The translations under genes and the position numbers were made by a program. Positions 35,301 to 49,700 of a stretch of DNA of 64,000 nucleotides are shown piece by piece. The notes below the pieces were generated by a model. That model was not told where the DNA came from and did not search any database. It saw only the letters and a program-made list of their open reading frames with translations. Each line of letters starts with the position of its first letter. The first letter of the stretch is position 1. Origin of the DNA: Tanypteryx hageni (lineage: Eukaryota; Arthropoda; Insecta; Odonata; Petaluridae); NCBI GenBank assembly GCA_028673005.1, contig CM054120.1:54806057-54870056 (forward strand), given 5' to 3'.

Positions 35301-38300
35301 CCACATTTACAGCTTATGCCTGTCTGCGTAGGATCTTTGGATCATATTATTCTATCAATTTCTTGCATGGCAATATCACCATTTGAGAGGGAGGTGTTTC
35401 TTTCGATGCATCACTTAGAGGACATCAGTTAGGGCAGTTTCATACTAGTTTGGCAAGTACCGTCCCAACCAAGGAAACATCCGTGTTTAGAAACGAGAGA
35501 ATGTGTTCAGCTACGATAGTTCAGGGGTAGAATATCCTCCCGGCAATAGAAAGACCCGGGTTCGATTCCCGGTCATAGCATACTTTTTCTCCTTTCAAAA
35601 TTATTTCCACTTTTACAGCTTATGCCTGTCTGCATAGGATCTTCGGATCATATTATTCCATCAATTTCTTGTTTGGCAATCTTACCATTTGAGAGGGAGA
35701 AATTTCCTTCGATGTATTTTTAGAAGACAACTATTGGGGACGTTTGATACTAGCTTGGCTAGTTCCGTTCCGAACAAGGAAACATCCGCGTTCAGAAACG
35801 AGAGAAAGTGTTCTGCAACGTTAGAACCGGGATAGAATATCCTACCGGCAAGTGGAAGACCCGGGTTCGATTCCCGGTCATAGCATACTTTTTTCTCGTT
35901 TCAAAATTATTCCCAATTTTACAGATTATGCCTGTCTGCTTAGGATTTATGTGCCATATTAATCCATCAATTTCTTATTTGGCAGTCTCACGATTTGAGA
36001 GGGAGGAGTTTGTTTCAATGTATCTCTTAGAGGACATCTGTTTGGTCAGTTTGATACTAGCTTGGCTAGCTCCGTCCCAACCAAGGAAACACCTTGGTTC
36101 AGAAACCAGAGAAAGTGTTCTTTTACGATAGTTAAGGGGTATTGTATCTGCCCAGCTTGTGGATGACTCGGGTTCGATTCCCGGTCATAGCAGACTTTTT
36201 TCTCGTTTCTAAATTATTCCCACATTTATAGCTTATGTTTGTCTCCGTAGGATCTTTGGATCATATTATTCCATCAATTTCTTGTTTGGCAATATCACCA
36301 TTTGAGAGGGAGGAGTTTCTTTCGATGCATTACTTAGAGGACATCAGTTAGGGCAGTTTGATACTTACTTGGCTAGTTTCGTTCCGAACAAGGAAATATC
36401 CGTGTTCAGAAACGAGAGTAAGTGTTCTGTTACGATAGTTCAGGGGTAGAATATCCGCCCGGCAAGTGGAAGATATAGCTTCGATTCCCGGTATTAGTAG
36501 ACTTTTTTCTCGTTTCAAAATTATTCCCACATTTACAGCTTATGCCTGTCTGCGTAGGATCTTTGGATCATATTATTCCAACAATTTCTTGTTTGGCAAT
36601 CTCACCATTTGGGATGTAGGAGTTTCTTTCGATGTATCTCTAAGAGGACATCTGTTGGGGCAGTTTGATACTAGCTTGGCTAGTTCCTTCCCAACTATGG
36701 AAACAACCGGGTTCATAAACCAGAGAAAGTGTTTTTCTACGATAGTTTAGAGGTATAATATCTGCCCAGCGTGTGGAAGACCCGGGTTCGATTCCCGGTC
36801 ATAGCAGACTTTTATCTCGTTTCAAAATTATTCCCACCTTTACAGCTTACGCCTGTCTGCATAAGATCTTCGGATCATATTATTCCATCAATTTCTTCTT
36901 TTGCAATCTCACCTTTCGAGAGGGAGGAATTTCTTTCGGTGAATCTATTAGAAGACATCTGTTTGGGCAGTTTGATACTAGTTTAGCTAGTTCCGTCCCA
37001 ACCAAGGAAACATCTGTGTTGATAAACGACAGGAAGTTTTCTGCTGGGATAGTTCAGGCGAAGAATATCCGCCGGCAATTGGAAGGCCCGGGTTCGTTTC
37101 ACGGTCATAGCATACTTTTCTCCTTTCAAAATTATTCCCACCTTTACAGCTTATGCCTGTCTTCATAGGAACTTCGGATCATATTATTCCATCAATTTCT
37201 TGTTTGGCAATTTCACCATTTGATATTGAGGAATTTCCTTCGATGTATTTCATAGAAGACAACTATTGGGGACGTTTGATACTAGCTTGGATATTTCCGT
37301 CCCAACCAAGGAAACATCCGCGTTCAGAAACGAGAGAAAGTGTTTTTCTACGTTAGAACAGGGATAGAATATCCTACCGGCAAGTGGAAGACCAGGGTTC
37401 AATTCCCGATCATAGCAGAATTTTCTCGTTTCAACATTATTCCCAACTTTACAGCTTATGCCTGTCTGCATAGGATCTTCGGATCATATTATTACATCAA
37501 TTTTTGGCTTGGCAATCTCACCATTTGTGAGGGTGGATTTTCTTTCGGTGTCTATCATAGAAGACATCTGTTGGGCAGTTTGATACTAGCTTGGCTAGTT
37601 CCGTTCCGAACAAGGAAACATCCGTGTTCAGAAACGAGAGTAAGTGTTCTGTTCCTATTGTTCAGGAGTAGAATATCCGCCCGGCAAGTGGAAGATCTAG
37701 CTTCGATTCCCGGTCATGGTAGACTTTTTTCTCGTTTCAAAATTATTCCCACATTTACAGCTTATGCCTGTCTGCGTAGGATCTTTGGATCATATTATTC
37801 CATCAATTTCTTGCATGGCAATATCACCATTTGAGAGGGAGGTGTTTCTTCCGATGCATCACTTAGAGGACATCAGTTAGGGCAGTTTCATACTAGCTTG
37901 GCAAGTACCGTCCCAACCAAGGAAACATCCGTGTTTAGAAACGAGAGAATGTGTTCAGCTACGATAGTTCAGGGGTAGAATATCCTCCCGGCAATCGAAA
38001 GACCCGGGTTCGATTCCCGGTCATAGCATACTTTTTCTCCTTTCAAAATTATTTCCACTTTTACAGCTTATGCCTGTCTGCATAGGATCTTCGGATCATA
38101 TTATTACATCAATTTCTTGTTTGGCAATCTTACCATTTGAGAGGGAGAAATTTCCTTCGATGTATTTTTAGAAGACAACTATTGGGGACGTTTGATACTA
38201 GCTTGGCTAGTTCCGTTCCGAACAAGGAAACATCCGCGTTCAGAAACGAGAGAAAGTGTTCTGCAACGTTAGAACCGGGATAGAGTATCCTACCGGCAAG

Positions 38301-40785
38301 TGGAAGACCCGGGTTCGATTCCCGGTCATAGCATACTTTTTTCTCGTTTCAAAATTATTCCCAATTTTACAGATTATGCCTGTCTGCTTAGGATTTTTGT
38401 GCCATATTAATCCATCAATTTCTTATTTGGCAGTCTCACGATTTGAGAGGGAGGTGTTTCTTTCGATGCATCACTTAGAGGACATCAGTTAGGGCAGTTT
38501 CATACTAGCTTGGCAAGTACCGTCCCAACCAAGGAAACATCCGTGTTTAGAAACGAGAGAATGTGTTCAGCTACGATAGTTCAGGGGTAGAATATCCTCC
38601 CGGCAATCGAAAGACCCGGGTTCGATTCCCGGTCATAGCATACTTTTTCTCCTTTCAAAATTATTTCCACTTTTACAGCTTATGCCTGTCTGCATAGGAT
38701 CTTCGGATCATATTATTCCATCAATTTCTTGTTTGGCAATCTTACCATTTGAGAGGGAGAAATTTCCTTCGATGTATTTTTAGAAGACAACTATTGGGGA
38801 CGTTTGATACTAGCTTGGCTAGTTCCGTTCCGAACAAGGAAACATCCGCGTTCAGAAACGAGAGAAAGTGTTCTGCAACGTTAGAACCGGGATAGAATAT
38901 CCTACCGGCAAGTGGAAGACCCGGGTTCGATTCCCGGTCATAGCATACTTTTTTCTCGTTTCAAAATTATTCCCAATTTTACAGATTATGCCTGTCTGCT
39001 TAGGATTTTTGTGCCATATTAATCCATCAATTTCTTATTTGGCAGTCTCACGATTTGAGAGGGAGGAGTTTCTTTCAATGTATCTCTTAGAGGACATCTG
39101 TTTGGTCAGTTTGATACTAGCTTGGCTAGCTCCGTCCCAACCAAGGAAACACCTTGGTTCAGAAACCAGAGAAAGTGTTCTTTTACGATAGTTAAGGGGT
39201 ATTGTATCTGCCCAGCTTGTGGATGACTCGGGTTCGATTCCCGGTCATAGCAGACTTTTTTCTCATTTCTAAATTATTCCCACATTTATAGCTTATGCCT
39301 GTCTCCGTAGGATCTTTGGATCATATTATTCCATCAATTTCTTGTTTGGCAATATCACCATTTGAGAGGCAGGAGTTTCTTTCGATGCATTACTTAGAGG
39401 ACATCAGTTAGGGCAGTTTGATACTTACTTGGCTAGTTTCGTTCCGAAAAAGGAAACATCCGTGTTCAGAAACGAGAGTAAGTGTTCTGTTACGATAGTT
39501 CAGGGGTAGAATATCCGCCCGGCAAGTGGAAGATATAGCTTCGATTCCCGGTATTAGTAGACTTTTTTCTCGTTTCAAAATTATTCCCATATTTACAGCT
39601 TATGCCTGTCTGCGTAGGATCTTTGGATCATATTATTCCATCAATTTCTTGTTTGGCAATCTCACCATTTGGGATGTAGCAGTTTCTTTCGATGTATCTC
39701 TAAGAGGACATCTGTTGGGGCAGTTTAATACTAGCTTGGCTAGTTCCTTCCCAACTATGGAAACAACCGGGTTCATAAACCAGAGAAAGTGTTTTTCTAC
39801 GATAGTTTAGAGGTATAATATCTGCCCAGCGTGTGGAAGACCCGGGTTCGATTCCCGGTCATAGCAGACTTTTATCTCGTTTCAAAATTATTCCCACCTT
39901 TACAGCTTACGCCTGTCTGCATAAGATCTTCGGATCATATTATTCCATCAATTTTTTTCTTTTGCAATCTCACCTTTCGAGAGGGAGGATTTTCTTTCGG
40001 TGAATCTATTAGAAGACATCTGTTTGGGCAGTTTGATACTAGTTTAGGTAGTTCCGTCCCAACCAAGGAAACATCCGTGTTGATAAACGACAGGAAGTTT
40101 TCTGCTGGGATAGTTCAGGCGAAGAATATCCGCCGGCAATCGGAAGACCCGGGTTCGTTTCACGGTCATAGCATACTTTTCTCCTTTCAAAATTATTCCC
40201 ACCTTTACAGCTTATGCCTGTCTGCATAGGATCTTCGGATCATATTATTCCATCAATTTCTTGTTTGGCAATTTCACCATTTGATATGGAGGAATTTCCT
40301 TCGATGTATTTCTTAGAAGACAACTATTGGGGACGTTTGATACTAGCTTGGATAGTTCCGTCCCAACCAAGGAAACATCCGCGTTCAGAAACGAGAGAAA
40401 GTGTTTTTGTACGTTAGAACAGGTATAGAATATCCTACCGGCAAGTGGAAGACCCGGGTTCAATTCCCGATCATAGCAGAATTTTCTCGTTTCAACATTA
40501 TTCCCAACTTTACAGCTTATGCCTGTCTGCATAGGATCTTCGGATCATATTATTACATCAATTTTTGGCTTGGCAATCTCACCATTTGTGAGGGTGGATT
40601 TTCTTTCGGTGTCTATCATAGAAGACATCTGTTGGGCAGTTTGATACTAGCTTGGCTAGTTCCGTTCCGAACAAGGAAACATCCGTGTTCAGAAACGAGA
40701 GTAAGTGTTCTGTTACGATTGTTCAGGGGTAGAATATCCGCCCGGCAACTGGAAGATCTAACTTCGATTCCCGGTCATAGTAGAC
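29390..40785 (+). repeat. HOR block 6, first copy of the 11,321 bp tandem duplication
   Basis: Cores: A29390, B29697, C30002, D30309, E30616, I30923, E31228, F31535, A31842, G32149, H32452, A32756, B33062, C33367, D33674, E33981, F34288, G34596, H34900, A35204, B35510, C35815, D36122, E36429, F36736, G37043, H37347, A37651, B37958, C38263, B38570, C38875, D39182, E39489, F39796, G40104, H40408, A40712. The match to the second copy starts at about 29,465. Inside it, about 33.7-35.5 kb is repeated at +5,508 bp (18 units). At C38263-B38570 the D spacer switches to a B spacer near 38,447, duplicating a B-C pair (612 bp). A29390 is preceded by a 2 bp deletion (GTAAGTTCTG). Confidence 0.9.
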
Positions 40786-43700
40786 TTTTTCTCGTTTCAA
40801 AATTATTCCCACATTTACAGCTTATGCCTGTCTGCGTAGGATCTTTGGATCATATTATTCCATCAATTTCTTGCATGGCAATATCACCATTTGAGAGGGA
40901 GGTGTTTCTTTCGATGCATCACTTAGAGGACATCAGTTAGGGCAGTTTCATACTAGCTTGGCAAGTACCGTCCCAACCAAGGAAACATCCGTGTTTAGAA
41001 ACGAGAGAATGTGTTCAGCTACGATAGTTCAGGGGTAGAATATCCTCCCGGCAAATGAAAGTCCCGGGTTCGATTCCCGGTCATAGCATACTTTTTCTCC
41101 TTTCAAAATTATTTCCACTTTTACAGCTTATGCCTGTCTGCATAGGATCTTCGGATCATATTATTCCATCAATTTCTTGTTTGGCAATCTTACCATTTGA
41201 GAGGGAGAAATTTCCTTCGATGTATTTTTAGAAGACAACTATTGGGGACGTTTGATACTAGCTTGGCTAGTTCCGTTCCGAACAAGGAAACATCCGCGTT
41301 CAGAAACGAGAGAAAGTCTTCTGCAACGTTAGAACCGGGATAGAATATCCTACCGGCAAGTGGAAGACCCGGGTTCGATTCCCGGTCATAGCATACTTTT
41401 TTCTCGTTTCAAAATTATTCCCAATTTTACAGATTATGCCTGTCTGCTTAGGATTTTTGTGCCATATTAATCCATCAATTTCTTATTTGGCAGTCTCACG
41501 ATTTGAGAGGGAGGAGTTTCTTTCAATGTATCTCTTAGAGGACATCTGTTTGGTCAGTTTGATACTAGCTTGGCTAGCTCCGTCCCAACCAAGGAAACAC
41601 CTTGGTTCAGAAACCAGAGAAAGTGTTCTTTTACGATAGTTAAGGGGTATTGTATCTGCCCAGCTTGTGGATGACTCGGGTTCGATTCCCGGTCATAGCA
41701 GACTCTTTTCACGTTTCTAAATTATTCCCACATTTATAGCTTATGCCTGTCTCCGTAGGATCTTTGGATCATATTATTCCACCAATTTCTTGTTTGGCAA
41801 TATCACCATTTGAGAGGGAGGAGTTTCTTTCGATGCATTACTTAGAGGACATCAGTTAGGGCAGTTTGATACTTGCTTGGCTAGTTTCTTTCCGAACAAG
41901 GAAACATCCGTGTTCAGAAACGAGAGTAAGTGTTCTGTTACGATAGTTCAGGGGTAGAATATCCGCCCGGCAAGTGGAAGATATACCTTCGATTCCCGGT
42001 ATTAGTAGACTTTTTTCTCGTTTCAAAATTATTTCCAATTTTACAGATTATGCCTGTCTGCATAGGATTTTTGGGTCATATTAATCCATCAATTTCTTAT
42101 TTGGTAATCTCACCATTTGAGAGGGAAGAGTTTCTTTCAATGTATCTCTTAGAGGACATCTGTTGGGGCAGCTTGATAATAGCTTGGCTAGTTCCGTCCC
42201 AACTAAGGAAACACCTTGGTTCAGAAACCAGAGATAGTGTTTTTCTACGATAGTTAAGGGGTATAATATCTGCCCAGCATGTGGATGACTCGGGTTCGAT
42301 TCCCGGTAATAACAGACTTTTTTCTCGTTTCAAAATTATACCCACATTTACAGCTTATGCCTGTCTGCGTAGGAACTTTGGATCATATTATTCCATCATT
42401 TTCTTGTTTGGGATCCTCACTATTTGAGAGGTAGTAGATTCTTTCGAAGAATCTCTTAGGGGACAATTGTTGGGGACGTTTAAAACAAGCTTGGCTAGAT
42501 TCGTCCCAAACAAGTACATCCGTGTTCAGAAACGAGAGTAAGTGTTCTGTTACGATAGTTCAGGGGTAGAATATCCGCCCGGCAAGTGGAAGATATAGCT
42601 TCGATTCCCGGTATTAGTAGACTTTTTTCTCGTTTCAAAATTATTCCCAAATTTACAGCTTATGCCTGTCTGCGTAGGATCTTTGGATCATATTATTCCA
42701 TCAATTTCTTGTTTGGCAATCTCACCATTTGGGATGTAGGAGTTTCTTTCGATGTATCTCTAAGAGGACATCTGTTGGGGCTGTTTGATACTAGCTTGGC
42801 TAGTTCCTTCCCAACTATGGAAACAACCGGGTTCATAAACCAGAGAAAGTGTTTTTCTACGATAGTTTAGAGGTATAATATCTGCCCAGCGTGTGGAAGA
42901 CCCGGGTTCGATTCCCGGTCATAGCAGACTTTTATCTCGTTTCAAAATTATTCCCACCTTTACAGCTTACGCCTGTCTGCATAAGATCTTCGGATCATAT
43001 TATTCCATCAATTTCTTCTTTTGCAATCTCACCTTTCGAGAGGGAGGATTTTCTTTCGGTGAATCTATTAGAAGACATCTGTTTGGGCAGTTTGATACTA
43101 GTTTAGCTAGTTCCGTCCCAACCAAGGAAACATCCGTGTTCAGCAACGAGAGTAAGTGTTCTGTTCCGATTGTTCAGGAGTAGAATATCCGCCCGGCAAG
43201 TGGAAGATCTAGCTTCGATTCCCGGTCATAGTAGACTTTTTTCTCGTTTCAAAATTATTCCCACATTTACAGCTTATGCCTGTCTGCGTAGGATCTTTGG
43301 ATCATATTATTCCATCAATTTCTTGCATGGCAATATCACCATTTGAGAGGGAGGTGTTTCTTCCGATGCATCACTTAGAGGACATCAGTTAGGGCAGTTT
43401 CATACTAGTTTAGCTAGTTCCGTCCCAACCAAGGAAACATCCGTGTTGATAAACGACAGGAAGTTTTCTGCTGGGATAGTTCAGGCGAAGAATATCCGCC
43501 GGCAATTGAAAGACCCGGGTTCGTTTCACGGTCTTAGCATACTTTTCTCTTTCAAAATTATTCCCACTTTTACAGCTTATGCCTGTCTGCATAGGATCTT
43601 CGGATCATATTATTCCATCAATTTCTTGTTTGGCAATTTCACCATTTGAGATGGAGGAATTTCCTTCGATGTATTTCTTAGAAGACAATTATTGGGGACG

Positions 43701-46700
43701 TTTGATACTAGCTTGGATAGTTCCGTCCCAACCAAAGAAACATCCGCGTTCAGAAACGAGAGAAAGTGTTTTTCTACGTTAGAACAGGGATAGAATATCC
43801 TACCGGCAAGTGGAAGACCCGGGTTCAATTCCCGATCATAGCAGAATTTTCTCGTTTCAACATTATTCCCAACTTTACAGCTTATGCCTGTCTGCATAGG
43901 ATCTTCGGATCATATTATTACATCAATTTTTGGCTTGGCAATCTCACCATTTTTGAGGGTGGATTTTCTTTCGGTGTCTATCATAGAAGACATCTGTTGG
44001 GCAGTTTGATACTAGCTTGGCTAGTTCCGTTCCGAACAAGGAAACATCCGTGTTCAGAAACGAGAGTAAGTGTTCTGTTACGATTGTTCAGGGGTAGAAT
44101 ATCCGCCCGGCAAGTGGAAGATCTAACTTCGATTCCCGGTCATAGTAGACTTTTTCTCGTTTCAAAATTATTCCCACATTTACAGCTTATGCCTGTCTGC
44201 GTAGGATCTTTGGATCATATTATTCCATCAATTTCTTGCATGGCAATATCACCATTTGAGAGGGAGGTGTTTCTTCCGATGCATCACTTAGAGGACATCA
44301 GTTAGGGCAGTTTCATACTAGCTTGGCAAGTACCGTCCCAACCAAGGAAACATCCGTGTTTAGAAACGAGAGAATGTGTTCAGCTACGATAGTTCAGGGG
44401 TAGAATATCCTCCCGGCAAATGAAAGACCCGGCTTCGATTCCCGGTCATAGCATACTTTTTCTCCTTTCAAAATTATTTCCACTTTTACAGCTTATGCCT
44501 GTCTGCATAGGATCTTCGGATCATATTATTCCATCAATTTCTTGTTTGGAAATCTTACCGTTTGAGAGGGAGAAATTTCCTTCGATGTATTTTTAGAAGA
44601 CAACTATTGGGGACGTTTGATACTAGCTTGGCTAGTTCCGTTCCGAACAAGGAAACATCCGCGTTCAGAAACGAGAGAAAGTGTTCTGCAACGTTAGAAC
44701 CGGGACAGAATATCCTACCGGCAAGTGGAAGACCCGGGTTCGATTCCCGGTCATAGCATACTTTTTTCTCGTTTCAAAATTATTCCCAATTTTACAGATT
44801 ATGCCTGTCTGCTTAGGATTTTTGTGCCATATTAATCCATCAATTTCTTATTTGGCAGTCTCACGATTTGAGAGGGAGGAGTTTCTTTCAATGTATCTCT
44901 TAGAGGACATCTGTTTGGTCAGTTTGATACTAGCTTGGCTAGCTCCGTCCCAACCAAGGAAACACCTTGGTTCAGAAACCAGAGAAAGTGTTCTTTTACG
45001 ATAGTTAAGGGGTATTGTATCTGCCCAGCTTGTGGATGACTCGGGTTCGATTCCCGGTCATAGCAGACTTTTTTCTCGTTTCTAAATTATTCCCACATTT
45101 ATAGCTTATGCCTGTCTCCGTAGGATCTTTGGATCATATTATTCCATCAATTTCTTGTTTGGCAATATCACCATTTGAGAGGCAGGAGTTTCTTTCGATG
45201 CATTACTTAGAGGACATCAGTTAGGGCAGTTTGATACTTGCTTGGCTAGTTTCGTTCCGAAAAAGGAAACATCCGTGTTCAGAAACGAGAGTAAGTGTTC
45301 TGTTACGATAGTTCAGGGGTAGAATATCCGCCCGGCAAGTGGAAGATATAGCTTCGATTCCCGGTATTAGTAGACTTTTTTCTCGTTTCAAAATTATTCC
45401 CATATTTACAGCTTATGCCTGTCTGCGTAGGATCTTTGGATCATATTATTCCATCAATTTCTTGTTTGGCAATCTCACCATTTGGGATGTAGCAGTTTCT
45501 TTCGATGTATCTCTAAGAGGACATCTGTTGGGGCAGTTTAATACTAGCTTGGCTAGTTCCTTCCCAACTATGGAAACAACCGGGTTCATAAACCAGAGAA
45601 AGTGTTTTTCTACGATAGTTTAGAGGTATAATATCTGCCCGGCGTGTGGAAGACCCGGGTTCGATTCCCGGTCATAGCAGACTTTTATCTCGTTTCAAAA
45701 TTATTCCCACCTTTACAGCTTACGCCTGTCTGCATAAGATCTTCGGATCATATTATTCCATCAATTTTTTTCTTTTGCAATCTCACCTTTCGAGAGGGAG
45801 GATTTTCTTTCGGTGAATCTATTAGAAGACATCTGTTTGGGCAGTTTGATACTAGTTTAGGTAGTTCCGTCCCAACCAAGGAAACATCCGTGTTGATAAA
45901 CGACAGGAAGTTTTCTGCTGGGATAGTTCAGGCGAAGAATATCCGCCGGCAATCGGAAGACCCGGGTTCGTTTCACGGTCATAGCATACTTTTCTCCTTT
46001 CAAAATTATTCCCACCTTTACAGCTTATGCCTGTCTGCATAGGATCTTCGGATCATATTATTCCATCAATTTCTTGTTTGGCAATTTCACCATTTGATAT
46101 GGAGGAATTTCCTTCGATGTATTTCTTAGAAGACAACTATTGGGGACGTTTGATACTAGCTTGGATAGTTCCGTCCCAACCAAGGAAACATCCGCGTTCA
46201 GAAACGAGAGAAAGTGTTTTTGTACGTTAGAACAGGTATAGAATATCCTACCGGCAAGTGGAAGACCCGGGTTCAATTCCCGATCATAGCAGAATTTTCT
46301 CGTTTCAACATTATTCCCAACTTTACAGCTTATGCCTGTCTGCATAGGATCTTCGGATCATATTATTACATCAATTTTTGGCTTGGCAATCTCACCATTT
46401 GTGAGGGTGGATTTTCTTTCGGTGTCTATCATAGAAGACATCTGTTGGGCAGTTTGATACTAGCTTGGCTAGTTCCGTTCCGAACAAGGAAACATCCGTG
46501 TTCAGAAACGAGAGTAAGTGTTCTGTTACGATTGTTCAGGGGTAGAATATCCGCCCGGCAACTGGAAGATCTAACTTCGATTCCCGGTCATAGTAGACTT
46601 TTTCTCGTTTCAAAATTATTCCCACATTTACAGCTTATGCCTGTCTGCGTAGGATCTTTGGATCATATTATTCTATCAATTTCTTGCATGGCAATATCAC

Positions 46701-49700
46701 CATTTGAGAGGGAGGTGTTTCTTTCGATGCATCACTTAGAGGACATCAGTTAGGGCAGTTTCATACTAGTTTGGCAAGTACCGTCCCAACCAAGGAAACA
46801 TCCGTGTTTAGAAACGAGAGAATGTGTTCAGCTACGATAGTTCAGGGGTAGAATATCCTCCCGGCAATAGAAAGACCCGGGTTCGATTCCCGGTCATAGC
46901 ATACTTTTTCTCCTTTCAAAATTATTTCCACTTTTACAGCTTATGCCTGTCTGCATAGGATCTTCGGATCATATTATTCCATCAATTTCTTGTTTGGCAA
47001 TCTTACCATTTGAGAGGGAGAAATTTCCTTCGATGTATTTTTAGAAGACAACTATTGGGGACGTTTGATACTAGCTTGGCTAGTTCCGTTCCGAACAAGG
47101 AAACATCCGCGTTCAGAAACGAGAGAAAGTGTTCTGCAACGTTAGAACCGGGATAGAATATCCTACCGGCAAGTGGAAGACCCGGGTTCGATTCCCGGTC
47201 ATAGCATACTTTTTTCTCGTTTCAAAATTATTCCCAATTTTACAGATTATGCCTGTCTGCTTAGGATTTATGTGCCATATTAATCCATCAATTTCTTATT
47301 TGGCAGTCTCACGATTTGAGAGGGAGGAGTTTGTTTCAATGTATCTCTTAGAGGACATCTGTTTGGTCAGTTTGATACTAGCTTGGCTAGCTCCGTCCCA
47401 ACCAAGGAAACACCTTGGTTCAGAAACCAGAGAAAGTGTTCTTTTACGATAGTTAAGGGGTATTGTATCTGCCCAGCTTGTGGATGACTCGGGTTCGATT
47501 CCCGGTCATAGCAGACTTTTTTCTCGTTTCTAAATTATTCCCACATTTATAGCTTATGTTTGTCTCCGTAGGATCTTTGGATCATATTATTCCATCAATT
47601 TCTTGTTTGGCAATATCACCATTTGAGAGGGAGGAGTTTCTTTCGATGCATTACTTAGAGGACATCAGTTAGGGCAGTTTGATACTTACTTGGCTAGTTT
47701 CGTTCCGAACAAGGAAATATCCGTGTTCAGAAACGAGAGTAAGTGTTCTGTTACGATAGTTCAGGGGTAGAATATCCGCCCGGCAAGTGGAAGATATAGC
47801 TTCGATTCCCGGTATTAGTAGACTTTTTTCTCGTTTCAAAATTATTCCCACATTTACAGCTTATGCCTGTCTGCGTAGGATCTTTGGATCATATTATTCC
47901 AACAATTTCTTGTTTGGCAATCTCACCATTTGGGATGTAGGAGTTTCTTTCGATGTATCTCTAAGAGGACATCTGTTGGGGCAGTTTGATACTAGCTTGG
48001 CTAGTTCCTTCCCAACTATGGAAACAACCGGGTTCATAAACCAGAGAAAGTGTTTTTCTACGATAGTTTAGAGGTATAATATCTGCCCAGCGTGTGGAAG
48101 ACCCGGGTTCGATTCCCGGTCATAGCAGACTTTTATCTCGTTTCAAAATTATTCCCACCTTTACAGCTTACGCCTGTCTGCATAAGATCTTCGGATCATA
48201 TTATTCCATCAATTTCTTCTTTTGCAATCTCACCTTTCGAGAGGGAGGAATTTCTTTCGGTGAATCTATTAGAAGACATCTGTTTGGGCAGTTTGATACT
48301 AGTTTAGCTAGTTCCGTCCCAACCAAGGAAACATCTGTGTTGATAAACGACAGGAAGTTTTCTGCTGGGATAGTTCAGGCGAAGAATATCCGCCGGCAAT
48401 TGAAAGGCCCGGGTTCGTTTCACGGTCATAGCATACTTTTCTCCTTTCAAAATTATTCCCACCTTTACAGCTTATGCCTGTCTTCATAGGAACTTCGGAT
48501 CATATTATTCCATCAATTTCTTGTTTGGCAATTTCACCATTTGATATTGAGGAATTTCCTTCGATGTATTTCATAGAAGACAACTATTGGGGACGTTTGA
48601 TACTAGCTTGGATATTTCCGTCCCAACCAAGGAAACATCCGCGTTCAGAAACGAGAGAAAGTGTTTTTCTACGTTAGAACAGGGATAGAATATCCTACCG
48701 GCAAGTGGAAGACCAGGGTTCAATTCCCGATCATAGCAGAATTTTCTCGTTTCAACATTATTCCCAACTTTACAGCTTATGCCTGTCTGCATAGGATCTT
48801 CGGATCATATTATTACATCAATTTTTGGCTTGGCAATCTCACCATTTGTGAGGGTGGATTTTCTTTCGGTGTCTATCATAGAAGACATCTGTTGGGCAGT
48901 TTGATACTAGCTTGGCTAGTTCCGTTCCGAACAAGGAAACATCCGTGTTCAGAAACGAGAGTAAGTGTTCTGTTCCTATTGTTCAGGAGTAGAATATCCG
49001 CCCGGCAAGTGGAAGATCTAGCTTCGATTCCCGGTCATGGTAGACTTTTTTCTCGTTTCAAAATTATTCCCACATTTACAGCTTATGCCTGTCTGCGTAG
49101 GATCTTTGGATCATATTATTCCATCAATTTCTTGCATGGCAATATCACCATTTGAGAGGGAGGTGTTTCTTCCGATGCATCACTTAGAGGACATCAGTTA
49201 GGGCAGTTTCATACTAGCTTGGCAAGTACCGTCCCAACCAAGGAAACATCCGTGTTTAGAAACGAGAGAATGTGTTCAGCTACGATAGTTCAGGGGTAGA
49301 ATATCCTCCCGGCAATCGAAAGACCCGGGTTCGATTCCCGGTCATAGCATACTTTTTCTCCTTTCAAAATTATTTCCACTTTTACAGCTTATGCCTGTCT
49401 GCATAGGATCTTCGGATCATATTATTACATCAATTTCTTGTTTGGCAATCTTACCATTTGAGAGGGAGAAATTTCCTTCGATGTATTTTTAGAAGACAAC
49501 TATTGGGGACGTTTGATACTAGCTTGGCTAGTTCCGTTCCGAACAAGGAAACATCCGCGTTCAGAAACGAGAGAAAGTGTTCTGCAACGTTAGAACCGGG
49601 ATAGAGTATCCTACCGGCAAGTGGAAGACCCGGGTTCGATTCCCGGTCATAGCATACTTTTTTCTCGTTTCAAAATTATTCCCAATTTTACAGATTATGC

